A stretch of 44,532 bases of DNA from Deltaproteobacteria bacterium HGW-Deltaproteobacteria-14 (lineage in GTDB: Bacteria; Myxococcota_A; UBA9042; PHBI01). The stretch lies in the NCBI GenBank assembly GCA_002841945.1, contig PHBI01000074.1:1-44532 (forward strand), read 5' to 3'. Under the pieces are notes generated by a model. That model did not search any database. It worked only from the letters and a program-made list of their open reading frames with translations, and had not been told where the DNA came from. Below, piece by piece: positions 15,483 to 22,887 of the stretch. How positions within the stretch are numbered: position 1 is the first letter of the stretch; each line of letters starts with the position of its first letter. The translations under genes were made by a program, and so were the position numbers.

Positions 15483-16474
15483 CCGAGGGGCTGTCGGAGG
15501 CGGGGCTCATCGCGGTCGTCTGCGAGGCGTGCGGCGCGCCGCGGACGCCGATCGGGCCGGGAGACGACGCGGCGCTCGTCATCGCGCCGCCGCGCGGGCG
15601 GCAGGTCGTGACGACCGACGCGCTGGTCGAGGGGGTGCCGCTGGTCGAGGGGGTGCATTTTCTACGCGCGCACCCGCCGGAGGCGCTCGGGTGGAAGGCG
15701 CTCGCGGTCAACCTGTCGGACGTCGCGGCGATGGGAGCGCGGCCGAGCGCGTTCGTCCTGAGCGCCGCGGTCCCCGAGGGGCTGCCGGCCGCGTGGTGGG
15801 GCGCCTTCGCGCGGGGACTCGCGGCGTGCGCGCGGGCCGCGGGCGCGGCGCTCGTCGGCGGCGACACCGTGCGGAGCCCGGGGCCGCTGGTGCTGAACAT
15901 CACCGCGTGGGGCTGGACCGAGGGCGACGCGGTCCTGCGTCGGGACGGGGGGCGCGCGGGCGACGCGCTCATGGTGCGGGGCAATATAGGCCGATCCACG
16001 CTAGGGTTACTGAACTGGTTAAAGCTGGCTGAATCCGGCTGGGGAGTGGATGGTGCGGTGCGGGATGATGCGCTCGCGGCGCACCTCCGCCCTGCCCCAC
16101 CGCTGGACGCCGGGCCGTGGGCGCTGGCCCATGGGGCGAGCGCCGGGATGGACCTGTCGGATGGGCTGGCGACGGATCTGCCGCGGCTCGCGGCGGCGTG
16201 CGGGCTGGTGCTCGAGGTGGAGCTCGCGGCGCTGCCGGTGGACCCGGTGTGCGCCGGGCTGACGCCGGACGAGCGCGCCGCGGGTGGGGAGGACTACGGC
16301 CTGGCGGTGCTGGTGCCGGCGGAGCACGTGGGGGCGTTCATCGCCCGGGGCTTTGCGTCGCTCGGGGCGGCGCGACAACCCGTTGGGGGCGAGCGGCCGG
16401 GTGTGCTATGGCGCAGGCACGGCGCGCCGACGGAGCTCGCCGCGTCCGCGTTCGCGCACTTCAGCGGGGGGTGA
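15479..16474 (+). CDS. thiL: Thiamine-monophosphate kinase
   Basis: 331 aa from GTG 15479, overlapping the previous stop by 4 nt (GTGA). The open frame runs much further upstream, but that part is the shadow of the LpoA-like gene. ThiL motifs appear in order: GPGDDAAL (Mg2+/ATP), TTDALVEG then GVHF, ALAVNLSDVAAMGA, GGDTV, GRAGDALMV, GMDLSDGLATDLPRLA, AAGGEDYGL. It phosphorylates TMP with ATP to give thiamine diphosphate in the cytoplasm. The conserved LVEGVHF stretch has a six-residue insertion caused by a near-exact 18-bp tandem duplication (15623-15656). Codons 15980-16072 are atypically A/T-ending. No other thiamine gene is nearby. Confidence 0.95.
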   Translation: MTEGLSEAGLIAVVCEACGAPRTPIGPGDDAALVIAPPRGRQVVTTDALVEGVPLVEGVHFLRAHPPEALGWKALAVNLSDVAAMGARPSAFVLSAAVPEGLPAAWWGAFARGLAACARAAGAALVGGDTVRSPGPLVLNITAWGWTEGDAVLRRDGGRAGDALMVRGNIGRSTLGLLNWLKLAESGWGVDGAVRDDALAAHLRPAPPLDAGPWALAHGASAGMDLSDGLATDLPRLAAACGLVLEVELAALPVDPVCAGLTPDERAAGGEDYGLAVLVPAEHVGAFIARGFASLGAARQPVGGERPGVLWRRHGAPTELAASAFAHFSGG

Positions 16475-16556
16475 GCGGCTGCACATCCTGTCCCAGACGG
16501 TCACCTTCAGCGACGCGCCACCCAGCCGCGCGGGGGTGCTGGCGTATCTCGGGGCG

Positions 16557-17558
16557 ATGCGGTCGAACTCGCGGGTGGCGCCGGCGCTGGTGTCCAACCC
16601 GATGGCTCGCACCAACTGGCGCTCGGTCGCCCACGCGCGCCTGGTGTCGCTCATGTCCGACCCGCGGGCGTGCCTGGAGACGCCGTCGCCGGACGCCCTG
16701 GGCCAGGCGCTCAACTACCTGCTGTTCGAGCGCCACGCCAACGTCGTGGTCGTCAACGGCGGCGATGGGACCATCCACCACACACTCAACGCCGCGGTGA
16801 GGGTGGTGACCGCCGCCAGCGCGGTCATCGGTAAGCCCGTCCCCCTGCCCCGCTTCCTGTTCGTCCGGGGCGGCGGGATGAACATGCTGGCGCGGGTCTT
16901 CCGGACGCGCGGGCACCCGGTGCGGACCCTCGAGCGGTTCACCCGGCGGGCGCGCGGGGCGCGGCTCGGGACGCTGCCGACCCGCGGCGTCCCGCTCCTG
17001 GGCGTCACCGAGCCTGACGGGAGCGAGCGCCTCGGCTACATCTTCGGGTCGGAGCTCGTCTTCAACGCGATGACCATGTACGAGCGCTTCGGGCAGGGCT
17101 ATCCGGGGCTCGCGCGCTTTCTGTGGGAGGTCGCCCGGGGCTATGCCTTTCGAACCGCGCTGTGGCACCGCTACGAGCACCTCCTCGACGCGCCGGAGAC
17201 GCCGCTCGTGATCGACGGGGAGGTGTACCCGCGCTATACCTCGGTCGTGGCGACGACGGTCCCGTTGCAGCTGGTCAAGGGCGTCATCGCGACGGTGCGC
17301 GAGATGTCGGCGCCGGGGACCATGAACGCGGTGGCGGTGCTGGCGACCGACAAGGGCGAGGTGATCCGCCGCATCCCGCAGCTGATGCTGGGCGCGCCCG
17401 CGGCCGGCGTGACCTACCGCCACGACGTCGGGGAGCTCGCCGTGTACGGGCCCTATACGCTGGATGGCGAGCGCGTCGACCGGCTCAATGGGAATCAGGC
17501 CGCGCCGCTTCGAGTTCGGGGCACCCGATGGGTGGTCGACGGGATCTGGCTGGCGTGA
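16557..17558 (+). CDS. Diacylglycerol-kinase catalytic-domain protein
   Basis: 333 aa from ATG 16557 (MRSNSRVAPALVSNPMA, a normal first strand for the family). GTG 16536 is an alternative; the frame is open from 16284 but overlaps thiL. The ATP-binding GGDGT motif is in VVVNGGDGTIHHTL. The next glycine loop, usually PxGTxND, reads RGGGMNMLARVF. The family (DagK/YegS/LCB5) phosphorylates diacylglycerol or other lipid alcohols at the inner membrane. The changed second loop means the substrate is not certain. The stop overlaps the start of the next gene by 4 nt (GTGA). Confidence 0.88.
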   Translation: MRSNSRVAPALVSNPMARTNWRSVAHARLVSLMSDPRACLETPSPDALGQALNYLLFERHANVVVVNGGDGTIHHTLNAAVRVVTAASAVIGKPVPLPRFLFVRGGGMNMLARVFRTRGHPVRTLERFTRRARGARLGTLPTRGVPLLGVTEPDGSERLGYIFGSELVFNAMTMYERFGQGYPGLARFLWEVARGYAFRTALWHRYEHLLDAPETPLVIDGEVYPRYTSVVATTVPLQLVKGVIATVREMSAPGTMNAVAVLATDKGEVIRRIPQLMLGAPAAGVTYRHDVGELAVYGPYTLDGERVDRLNGNQAAPLRVRGTRWVVDGIWLA

Positions 17559-18868
17559 GGTGGAGCGCGATCACCGCGGTGGCGTTGGCGCTGACGTGCG
17601 CGGCGTGCGGTCGGGACCCGGCTTACGTCGACGGGCTCGGCGGGGCGGCGCTGTCCGCGTGGGCGATCGAGGGGCTCGCGCAGCCGCCCGAGGTGCGGGC
17701 GGCGGGCGCGGCGGCGGAGGGGGGCGACCCGACCGAGGCGCTCGGGCTCTACTGGAGCTGGGACCCACCGGTGCTGCAGGTCTATCGGCCGACGGCGGTC
17801 CACCTCAAGGTCGAGGCGTTCCCGAGCGGGCACGACGGGGCGCGCTGCACCTGGAGCTTCGGTGACGCGGTCGGCGAGGGGGCGGAGCCGGTCGAGGGCT
17901 GCGCGGTGTCGCACACCTTCGGCGGGGGGCTGGCGGATCAGCCGGTCAAGCTGCGCCTCGCCGACGGGGAGTGGGAGCTCGAGTCCACCCGGGTCATCCC
18001 CCTCGAGCGGCTGAGCGTGACGAGCGTCGCCGACGGCGGCGAGGCGGCGACCGCGCCCGGGACGTTGCCGGAGGCGCCCAAGCCGGCGCCGACCAGCTTC
18101 CGGGTGGTGTTTCTGGCGGACACGGCGGGGGTCGAGGGGGCCGGCGCGGCGGCGACCACGGTCATCGACGGGCTGCGGCCGAACCTCGTCGTCCACGTCG
18201 GGGGGGTGGTGCCGCCCGGGGGCGGGGACGCGGCGTGGGACGTGGCGCGCGAGGGCATCGAGCGCCCCGCGGTCGGGGCCAACGTGCCGCTGGCGTGGGC
18301 GATGTCGCCGACCGACGTGGGCGAGGGGGCGCGGGTCAAGCGGCCGACCCTGACGCTGCTCGACGGCGAGGGCTTCCCCGAGCGCTACACCTTCACGTTC
18401 AAGGGCGCGTTCTTCATGGTCATCTCGAGCGACCCGCGGGCCGGGCTCGACGACGACGACGTGGCGTGGATGCGGCGGGCCCTCGACGGCGCGCAGATCT
18501 ACGAGAGCCGCTTCGTGGTGAGCTACCTGCCGCTGCACAAGTTCGGCGACGACGGGGCCGGGGTGCTCAACGACAAGTTCCGGGTCTACGAGCTGCTGCT
18601 GAGGGCGCGGGTCACGGCGCTGGTGAGCGCGGGCTACCACACCTTCTTCAAGGGGCGCTATGGGGCGTTGGCGGTGCTGAACGTCGGGACACCAGCGGCG
18701 CGGGGGGGGCGGCTCTCGGGGAGCGACGTCACGCAGGCGGGGACGGTCGCGGTGATGGACGTCGTCGGAGGGGTGCCCGAGCGGGTGTTCGCGGTCGAGG
18801 CGCCGCGCTTTGACCGGGGCTTCGACGAGGCCTATCTGCCGGAGACGGTCGAGGTCTACACCCGATGA
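17555..18868 (+). CDS. Exported protein: PKD domain plus degenerate metallophosphoesterase fold
   Basis: 437 aa from GTG 17555 (GTGA overlap). A signal sequence ends CAA|C, a poor but possible lipobox. A PKD-type beta domain spans about residues 68-145 (CTWSFGDAVGEG, SHTFGGGLADQPV). From about 180 the order of strands follows calcineurin-type phosphoesterases, but the metal ligands are mostly gone. FLADTAG stands where D-x-H is expected, HVGGVV for GD, SPTDVG for GNH, YLPLHKFGDDG for the PxH segment, and SAGYHTFFKGRYG for GHxH. It is probably a non-catalytic surface protein that keeps the fold. The ATG of hemW overlaps its stop. Confidence 0.78.
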   Translation: MRWSAITAVALALTCAACGRDPAYVDGLGGAALSAWAIEGLAQPPEVRAAGAAAEGGDPTEALGLYWSWDPPVLQVYRPTAVHLKVEAFPSGHDGARCTWSFGDAVGEGAEPVEGCAVSHTFGGGLADQPVKLRLADGEWELESTRVIPLERLSVTSVADGGEAATAPGTLPEAPKPAPTSFRVVFLADTAGVEGAGAAATTVIDGLRPNLVVHVGGVVPPGGGDAAWDVAREGIERPAVGANVPLAWAMSPTDVGEGARVKRPTLTLLDGEGFPERYTFTFKGAFFMVISSDPRAGLDDDDVAWMRRALDGAQIYESRFVVSYLPLHKFGDDGAGVLNDKFRVYELLLRARVTALVSAGYHTFFKGRYGALAVLNVGTPAARGGRLSGSDVTQAGTVAVMDVVGGVPERVFAVEAPRFDRGFDEAYLPETVEVYTR

Positions 18869-20010
18869 GCGGCCGCGGCGGGGTCTACGTCCACTTCCCC
18901 TACTGCACCCACCGCTGCACCTACTGCGACTTCACGCTGCAGACGCCGCGGGTGGTGCCGGGGCGGCGCTACGCGGACCTGGTGTTGGCCGAGCTCGCGC
19001 TGCGGGCGGAGGCCTTCGCGGGGCCGGCGGCGACGCTCTACATCGGGGGCGGCACGCCGAGCCTGTGGGACGTCGGAGAGCTCGCCCGGGTCATCGACGG
19101 CGTGCGCGCGCGGGTCGGTCTGGCCGACGACGCCGAGGTGACGGTCGAGGCGAACCCCGATCAGGTCGACGACGCCTGGATCGCGGGGGTGCAGCGGGCG
19201 GGGGTGAATCGGGTGTCGCTGGGCGTTCAGGCGCTGCACGACCCGCTGCTGGCGGCGTTGACCCGGCGGCACCGGGTGGAGGGCGCCCTCGGGGCGGTCG
19301 CGCGCATCGCGCGGGCGGGGCTGCGGAGCTGGAGCCTCGACTTCATGTTCGGGTTGCCCGGGCAGACCGCGGCGGCCTGGAGGCGGGATCTCGAGCGCGT
19401 CGCGGGGCTCGGCGCGCCGCACCTGTCGGTCTACGGGTTGAGCGTCGAGCCGCGGACGCTGATGGCGCGGGACGTGTCGCGCGGCGCGGTGACGGTGCCG
19501 GGGAGCGACGCCCAGGCGGACATGCTGCTGGCGGCGCGCGAGGTGTTGTGCGCTGCGGGATACGAGCACTACGAGATCTCGAACTATGCGGTGCCGGGGC
19601 ATCGTGCGGTGCACAACTCGAGCTACTGGGACTGGCGGCCCTACCTGGCGCTCGGGGCCGGGGCGCACGGCTTCGACGGGGCGGCGCGGTGGCAGAACGA
19701 GGGGCGGGTGAAGCGCTACGAGGAGGCGCTGCTGGCCGGGCGGCTGCCCGAGTTGGTCCGCGAGGTGCTCGACGTCGAGACGGCGTCCTTCGAGCGGGTG
19801 ATGACGGGGCTGCGGCGGCTGGACGTCGGGGTGGAGCTGGGGGCGGACTGGCCGCGCTACGCGGAGGCGGTGCGGGCGGAGGTCGCGGCGGGGCGGCTGG
19901 TCGTCGAGGGGACGCGGGTCCGGCTGAGCGCGGCGGGGTTTCGGCTGATGGACAGCGTGCTGGTCGCGCTGATGCCGGCGGGGTTGACGGCCGGCGTGGG
20001 GCGCGGATAG
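18865..20010 (+). CDS. hemW: HemW-type radical SAM heme chaperone
   Basis: 381 aa; ATGA overlap with the previous gene. The radical SAM CxxxCxxC is in PYCTHRCTYCDF. GGGTPS, EANPDQ and GVQALHDPLL match the HemN/HemW core. The C-terminal half has HNSSYWDWRPYLALGAGAHG; the HNxxYW motif is the heme-binding signature that separates HemW from the coproporphyrinogen dehydrogenase HemN. It delivers heme to respiratory enzymes. The gene looks complete and ordinary. Confidence 0.93.
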   Translation: MSGRGGVYVHFPYCTHRCTYCDFTLQTPRVVPGRRYADLVLAELALRAEAFAGPAATLYIGGGTPSLWDVGELARVIDGVRARVGLADDAEVTVEANPDQVDDAWIAGVQRAGVNRVSLGVQALHDPLLAALTRRHRVEGALGAVARIARAGLRSWSLDFMFGLPGQTAAAWRRDLERVAGLGAPHLSVYGLSVEPRTLMARDVSRGAVTVPGSDAQADMLLAAREVLCAAGYEHYEISNYAVPGHRAVHNSSYWDWRPYLALGAGAHGFDGAARWQNEGRVKRYEEALLAGRLPELVREVLDVETASFERVMTGLRRLDVGVELGADWPRYAEAVRAEVAAGRLVVEGTRVRLSAAGFRLMDSVLVALMPAGLTAGVGRG

Positions 20011-20045
20011 TCGAGCCTGCCCCCGGGCGGGGGCGGGAGGTCGCC

Positions 20046-20366
20046 GTGGAGACGCGTGGGGATGGCATCGGGCGGGTCACGGCGATGGCGGCGCTGCTCT
20101 CGAACGCGACGCGGGCGCGGCTGGTCGCGGAGCTGGTGGCGGGGCCGCGCATCGTGGGCGACCTGGTGGAGGCGGTGGGGCAGGCGCAGGCGACGGTGTC
20201 CAAGCAGCTGGGGATCCTGCGCGACGGGGGGCTCTTGTGTTGCCGGACCGACGGGCGCTGCCGCGAGTACGGGCTGACGGATGCGGCGGCGACCGCGGCG
20301 GCGCTGGCGGCGCTGCAGCGGCTGGGCGGCCTCGCGGTCGAGACGCCGCGGCCGGCGGTGGGGTGA
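20046..20366 (+). CDS. ArsR-type winged-helix regulator
   Basis: 106 aa from GTG 20046, set by GGGAGG at 20035-20040. The wHTH is visible: LSNATRARLVAELVAGPRIV, then QAQATVSKQLGILRDGGLL. Cys residues cluster in the wing (LLCCRTDGRCREY); the classical ELCVCDL metal site is absent. ArsR proteins repress until a metal, thiol oxidation or a reactive sulfur species changes them. The redox genes directly downstream, behind an AT-rich dyad, suggest that the wing Cys sense thiol state and that this protein controls them; this is inference. Confidence 0.87.
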   Translation: METRGDGIGRVTAMAALLSNATRARLVAELVAGPRIVGDLVEAVGQAQATVSKQLGILRDGGLLCCRTDGRCREYGLTDAAATAAALAALQRLGGLAVETPRPAVG

Positions 20367-20369
20367 CGC

Positions 20370-20419
20370 GCTCGGAAAATACATACCGAGCTTGAAATAT
20401 ATCGATCGGGGTATATTCA
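20370..20419 (+). promoter_or_regulatory. AT-rich operator/promoter region of the redox operon
   Basis: Right after the arsR stop is an inverted repeat GCTCGG (20370-20375) / CCGAGC (20386-20391) around an AT-rich core. It is followed by an imperfect dyad TGAAATATA (20393-20401) / TATATTCA (20412-20419) with a 10-nt centre. TGAA...TTCA arms are typical of ArsR/SmtB operators, though the spacing here is wider. A -10-like TATATT lies at 20412-20417; no good -35 at 17 bp is seen. Confidence 0.5.
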
Positions 20420-20427
20420 TCCCCCCG

Positions 20428-20445
20428 GTGGCGCGCGGGCGCCAC
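20428..20445 (+). other. Leader hairpin before the thioredoxin-glutaredoxin gene
   Basis: A 7-bp stem (GTGGCGC at 20428-20434, GCGCCAC at 20439-20445) with a 4-nt loop, touching the strong ribosome binding site GGAGGAGG (20447-20454). Confidence 0.4.
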
Positions 20446-20458
20446 GGGAGGAGGCGAG

Positions 20459-21055
20459 ATGCTGCGAACGATAGCGGGTTGGACGGCGCTGCAGGACGCG
20501 ACCGGTGGGCTGGGCGGGAAGGCGATCGTGGCCTTCTTCAACGAGGCCTCGAGCGCGTCGCGGCGGGCGCGGCCGGAGCTCGAGGCGTTCTGCGCGGCCC
20601 ACCCCGAGGTGGACGTGTTCACGGTCGACACGGCGGTCGTGCGCGACGTGCACGGGCGGCTCGGGGTGACGGCGGTGCCGACGGTGGCGGTGGTCGAGGC
20701 CGGTGCGGTCACCCAGCGCCTCGTCGGTATGAACACCGCGGGGGCCTATGAGGCCGCGCTGCTGGGCCCGGGGATCGCGCTCGACGGGCGCGTCGCGGGG
20801 GGCGGTGACAAGGCTGCGCACCGGGTCACGGTCTACACCGGGCCGACGTGCGTGTGGTGCACCCGGGTCAAGGCGTATCTCGACGAGAAGCGCGTGCGCT
20901 TCAAGGAGATCGACGTGTCGCGCGACCCCCGGGCGGCGCAGCAGCTGGTGCAGAAGACCGGGCAGACCGGGGTGCCCCAGCTCGACATCGACGGGACCTG
21001 GATCGTGGGCTTCGACAAGGCCCGCATCGACAAGCTCCTGGGGCTCGCAACCTGA
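20459..21055 (+). CDS. Thioredoxin-like/glutaredoxin fusion protein
   Basis: 198 aa. Residues 1-105 have a thioredoxin fold (KAIVAFFNEASSASRRARPE; cis-Pro in TAVPTVAVVEAG), but the CxxC position reads ASSAS, so this half cannot do dithiol exchange. Residues about 120-198 are a glutaredoxin/NrdH-type domain with CVWC (TGPTCVWCTRVKAYL), cis-Pro TGVPQLDIDG and WIVGFDKARID. The inactive half may act as a docking platform for substrates or for the reductase encoded downstream. It is the first gene after the ArsR operator region. Confidence 0.88.
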   Translation: MLRTIAGWTALQDATGGLGGKAIVAFFNEASSASRRARPELEAFCAAHPEVDVFTVDTAVVRDVHGRLGVTAVPTVAVVEAGAVTQRLVGMNTAGAYEAALLGPGIALDGRVAGGGDKAAHRVTVYTGPTCVWCTRVKAYLDEKRVRFKEIDVSRDPRAAQQLVQKTGQTGVPQLDIDGTWIVGFDKARIDKLLGLAT

Positions 21056-21137
21056 CGACCCGGAGTGCGTCACACTGCCGCACCCTGGCGGCTCTTGGAA
21101 CCATGACGGCCTGCTGATGGCCATGAGGAGACGCGAC

Positions 21138-21416
21138 GTGAACATCCAACCCCTCAACGACTTCGTGTTGGTGCGGCCGCTGGAGGCCGAGCTGAAGACC
21201 GCGAGCGGCCTCTACGTGCCGGACACGGCGCGCGAGACGCCCAGCATGGGCGTGGTCCTGGCGGTGCCGAGCGGCGGCGCGCAGGGGCTCGCCCTGGGCG
21301 AGCGCGTGGTCTACCGCGCCAACGCCGGTGAAGAGGTGCGCTCCAACGGCGAGAAGCTGCTGCTCGTGCAGGCGACGGAGCTCCTCGCGAAGTACGTGGA
21401 CGCTGACGCGATCTGA
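21138..21416 (+). CDS. GroES-like co-chaperonin
   Basis: 92 aa from GTG 21138, selected by GAGGAG at 21125-21130. ATGs at 21117 and 21123 are in frame but poorly placed. Family features are NIQPLNDFVLVRPLEAELKT, then SGLYVPDTARETPSMGVVLA (the mobile loop is shortened and lacks the usual IVL), GERVVYRANAGEEVRSNGEKLLLV and ELLAKYV. GroES caps the GroEL cage. There is no groEL beside it, and its place in a thiol-redox operon suggests a stress-specific second copy. Whether it binds GroEL is uncertain because of the altered loop. Confidence 0.85.
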   Translation: MNIQPLNDFVLVRPLEAELKTASGLYVPDTARETPSMGVVLAVPSGGAQGLALGERVVYRANAGEEVRSNGEKLLLVQATELLAKYVDADAI

Positions 21417-21451
21417 TCGAGTTCAGAGCTAGAAAACTTAGGAGATTTAGC

Positions 21452-21796
21452 ATGTTGCAGACGAACCTGAAGCACGTACAGTCGACCGCCGAGTTCAACG
21501 CGCTGCTGAGCGGCGGCGAGAAGGCGGCCATCGTGTGCGGCCGCATGGGGCCGATGTGCATCCCGGTCTACGGCGTCATGGAGACCCTCGAGTCGAAGTA
21601 CCCCGACGTGAAGTTCTTCGACATGGAGTTCGACGCGCCGGTCGCCCGCGAGACGGTGCGCGCGCTGCCCGACGTGCAGAGCTTCTACGGCCTGCCCTTC
21701 ACCGTGTACCTCAAGGACGGCAAGGTGGTCGCGGCCACCGGCGGCATCCAGTCCAAGGCGCAGGTCAAGGACATCCTCGACGGCAAGCTCAGTTGA
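21452..21796 (+). CDS. Thioredoxin-fold protein with a CX6C active region
   Basis: 114 aa; AGGAGA (21440-21445) lies in an AT-rich 35-nt leader. The fold is thioredoxin-like (AAIVCGRMGPMCIPVYGVME, YPDVKFFDMEFDAP, cis-Pro GLPFTVYLKDGKVV). The two Cys are separated by six residues (CGRMGPMC), not two. Similar small proteins occur beside trxB in sulfate reducers and relatives. It is probably the dedicated partner of the reductase encoded 10 nt downstream. Whether the two Cys form a redox disulfide is not known from sequence. Confidence 0.88.
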   Translation: MLQTNLKHVQSTAEFNALLSGGEKAAIVCGRMGPMCIPVYGVMETLESKYPDVKFFDMEFDAPVARETVRALPDVQSFYGLPFTVYLKDGKVVAATGGIQSKAQVKDILDGKLS

Positions 21797-21806
21797 GGGG
21801 CGGACG

Positions 21807-22769
21807 ATGGACACGCACGATCGGTCGGAGTGGGACGTCATCGTCATCGGGGCGGGCGCGGCGGGGCTGACGGCTGGGATCTACCTCGGCCGGGCGCGCC
21901 AGAAGACGCTGATCCTCGACCACGCGACGGTCGGTGGGCAGATGATCCTGACCTACGCCGTCGCCAACTACCCCGGCGTCCTCGAGGCGTCCGGCGCGTC
22001 CATCGTCCACACCATGCGCCAGCAGGCGGAGGCCGTCGGTTGCACCGTGATGGGCAACGCCGACGTCCTGCGCGTCGACCTGCGCGGCGACACCAAGATC
22101 GTCGAGGTCGACGACGAGGGCACGTTCACCGCGCCGGTCGTCATCTTGGCCACCGGCGGGATCCCGCGGCGGCTCGGGCTCGACTCCGAGGAGGCGTTCC
22201 AGGCGCGCGGCATCTCGTATTGTGCGACCTGTGATGGGGACTTCTTCACCGACCAGGACATCGTGGTCATCGGCGGCGGGAACTCGGCGCTCGAGGAGGC
22301 GGTGTCGCTGACGAAGTACGCGTCGTCGGTGACGGTCATCCATGAGTTCGAGGAGTTCCAGGCGCAGCCCTGGGCGGTCGAGGAGGCGCGGAAGAACCCG
22401 AAGGTGCGCTTCCTGATGGCCCAGGAGGTCGTCGAGTTCGTCGGTGATGGGACCCTCGCGGCGGTCGTCACCCGCGACAAGCGCAGCGACGAGCTCGTGC
22501 GGACCGAGGCGAACGGCGCCTTCCTGTTCATCGGCTACGTGCCCAACACGCGCTGGCTCGAGGGGGTCGTGGCGCTCAACAGTCGGGGCGAGATCGTGGC
22601 CGACGAGGACCTGCGGACCGACGTGCCCGGCGTGTTCGCCGCGGGGGACGCGCGGGCCAAGCGCTACCGGCAGATCACCACCGCGGTGGCCGACGGGACG
22701 GTGGCCGCGCTGTCTGCCATCGCCTACCTGACCGAGCGCGCGCGCGGGGCGGTGGACTCGGCGGCGTGA
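21807..22769 (+). CDS. trxB: Thioredoxin reductase-like flavoprotein
   Basis: 320 aa, 10 nt after the thioredoxin gene. FAD binding: VIVIGAGAAGLTAGIYLGRA. Redox-active site: YCATCDGDFF (CxxC). The second nucleotide-binding motif is VVIGGGNSALEEAV, then the FAD-binding end GVFAAGDARAKRYRQI. The TrxR family moves electrons from NADPH through FAD to a thioredoxin. In the NAD(P)H motif the HRR segment of E. coli TrxB is replaced (TVIHEFEEFQAQ), so NADH or another donor is possible. The substrate is probably the CX6C thioredoxin and/or the glutaredoxin fusion. Confidence 0.93.
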   Translation: MDTHDRSEWDVIVIGAGAAGLTAGIYLGRARQKTLILDHATVGGQMILTYAVANYPGVLEASGASIVHTMRQQAEAVGCTVMGNADVLRVDLRGDTKIVEVDDEGTFTAPVVILATGGIPRRLGLDSEEAFQARGISYCATCDGDFFTDQDIVVIGGGNSALEEAVSLTKYASSVTVIHEFEEFQAQPWAVEEARKNPKVRFLMAQEVVEFVGDGTLAAVVTRDKRSDELVRTEANGAFLFIGYVPNTRWLEGVVALNSRGEIVADEDLRTDVPGVFAAGDARAKRYRQITTAVADGTVAALSAIAYLTERARGAVDSAA

Positions 22770-22786
22770 GGCGCGGTGGTCGCGTG

Positions 22787-22851
22787 GCGGCCTGGGGGGC
22801 CGCGTCAGGGGCGCGACGGGCTCGGTGGTTCGAGGACCGTCCTGGTCTCGA
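22787..22851. terminator. Possible bidirectional terminator between convergent genes
   Basis: Two hairpins lie between trxB and the convergent lipoprotein gene: GCGGCC/GGCCGC (22787-22792, 22798-22803), and TCGAG-G-ACC with GGTCTCGA (22830-22838, 22844-22851, one bulged base). There are no T-tracts, so termination is a guess from position. Confidence 0.3.
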
Positions 22852-22887
22852 GGGACGCGGCGCCAGCGCGTGGCTGCGCTCGTCCGG

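Noticed and set aside
17123..17554. Start of the PKD protein at upstream codons in the same frame
   Set aside because: That part overlaps the lipid-kinase gene; GTG 17555 gives a signal peptide and a 4-nt overlap.
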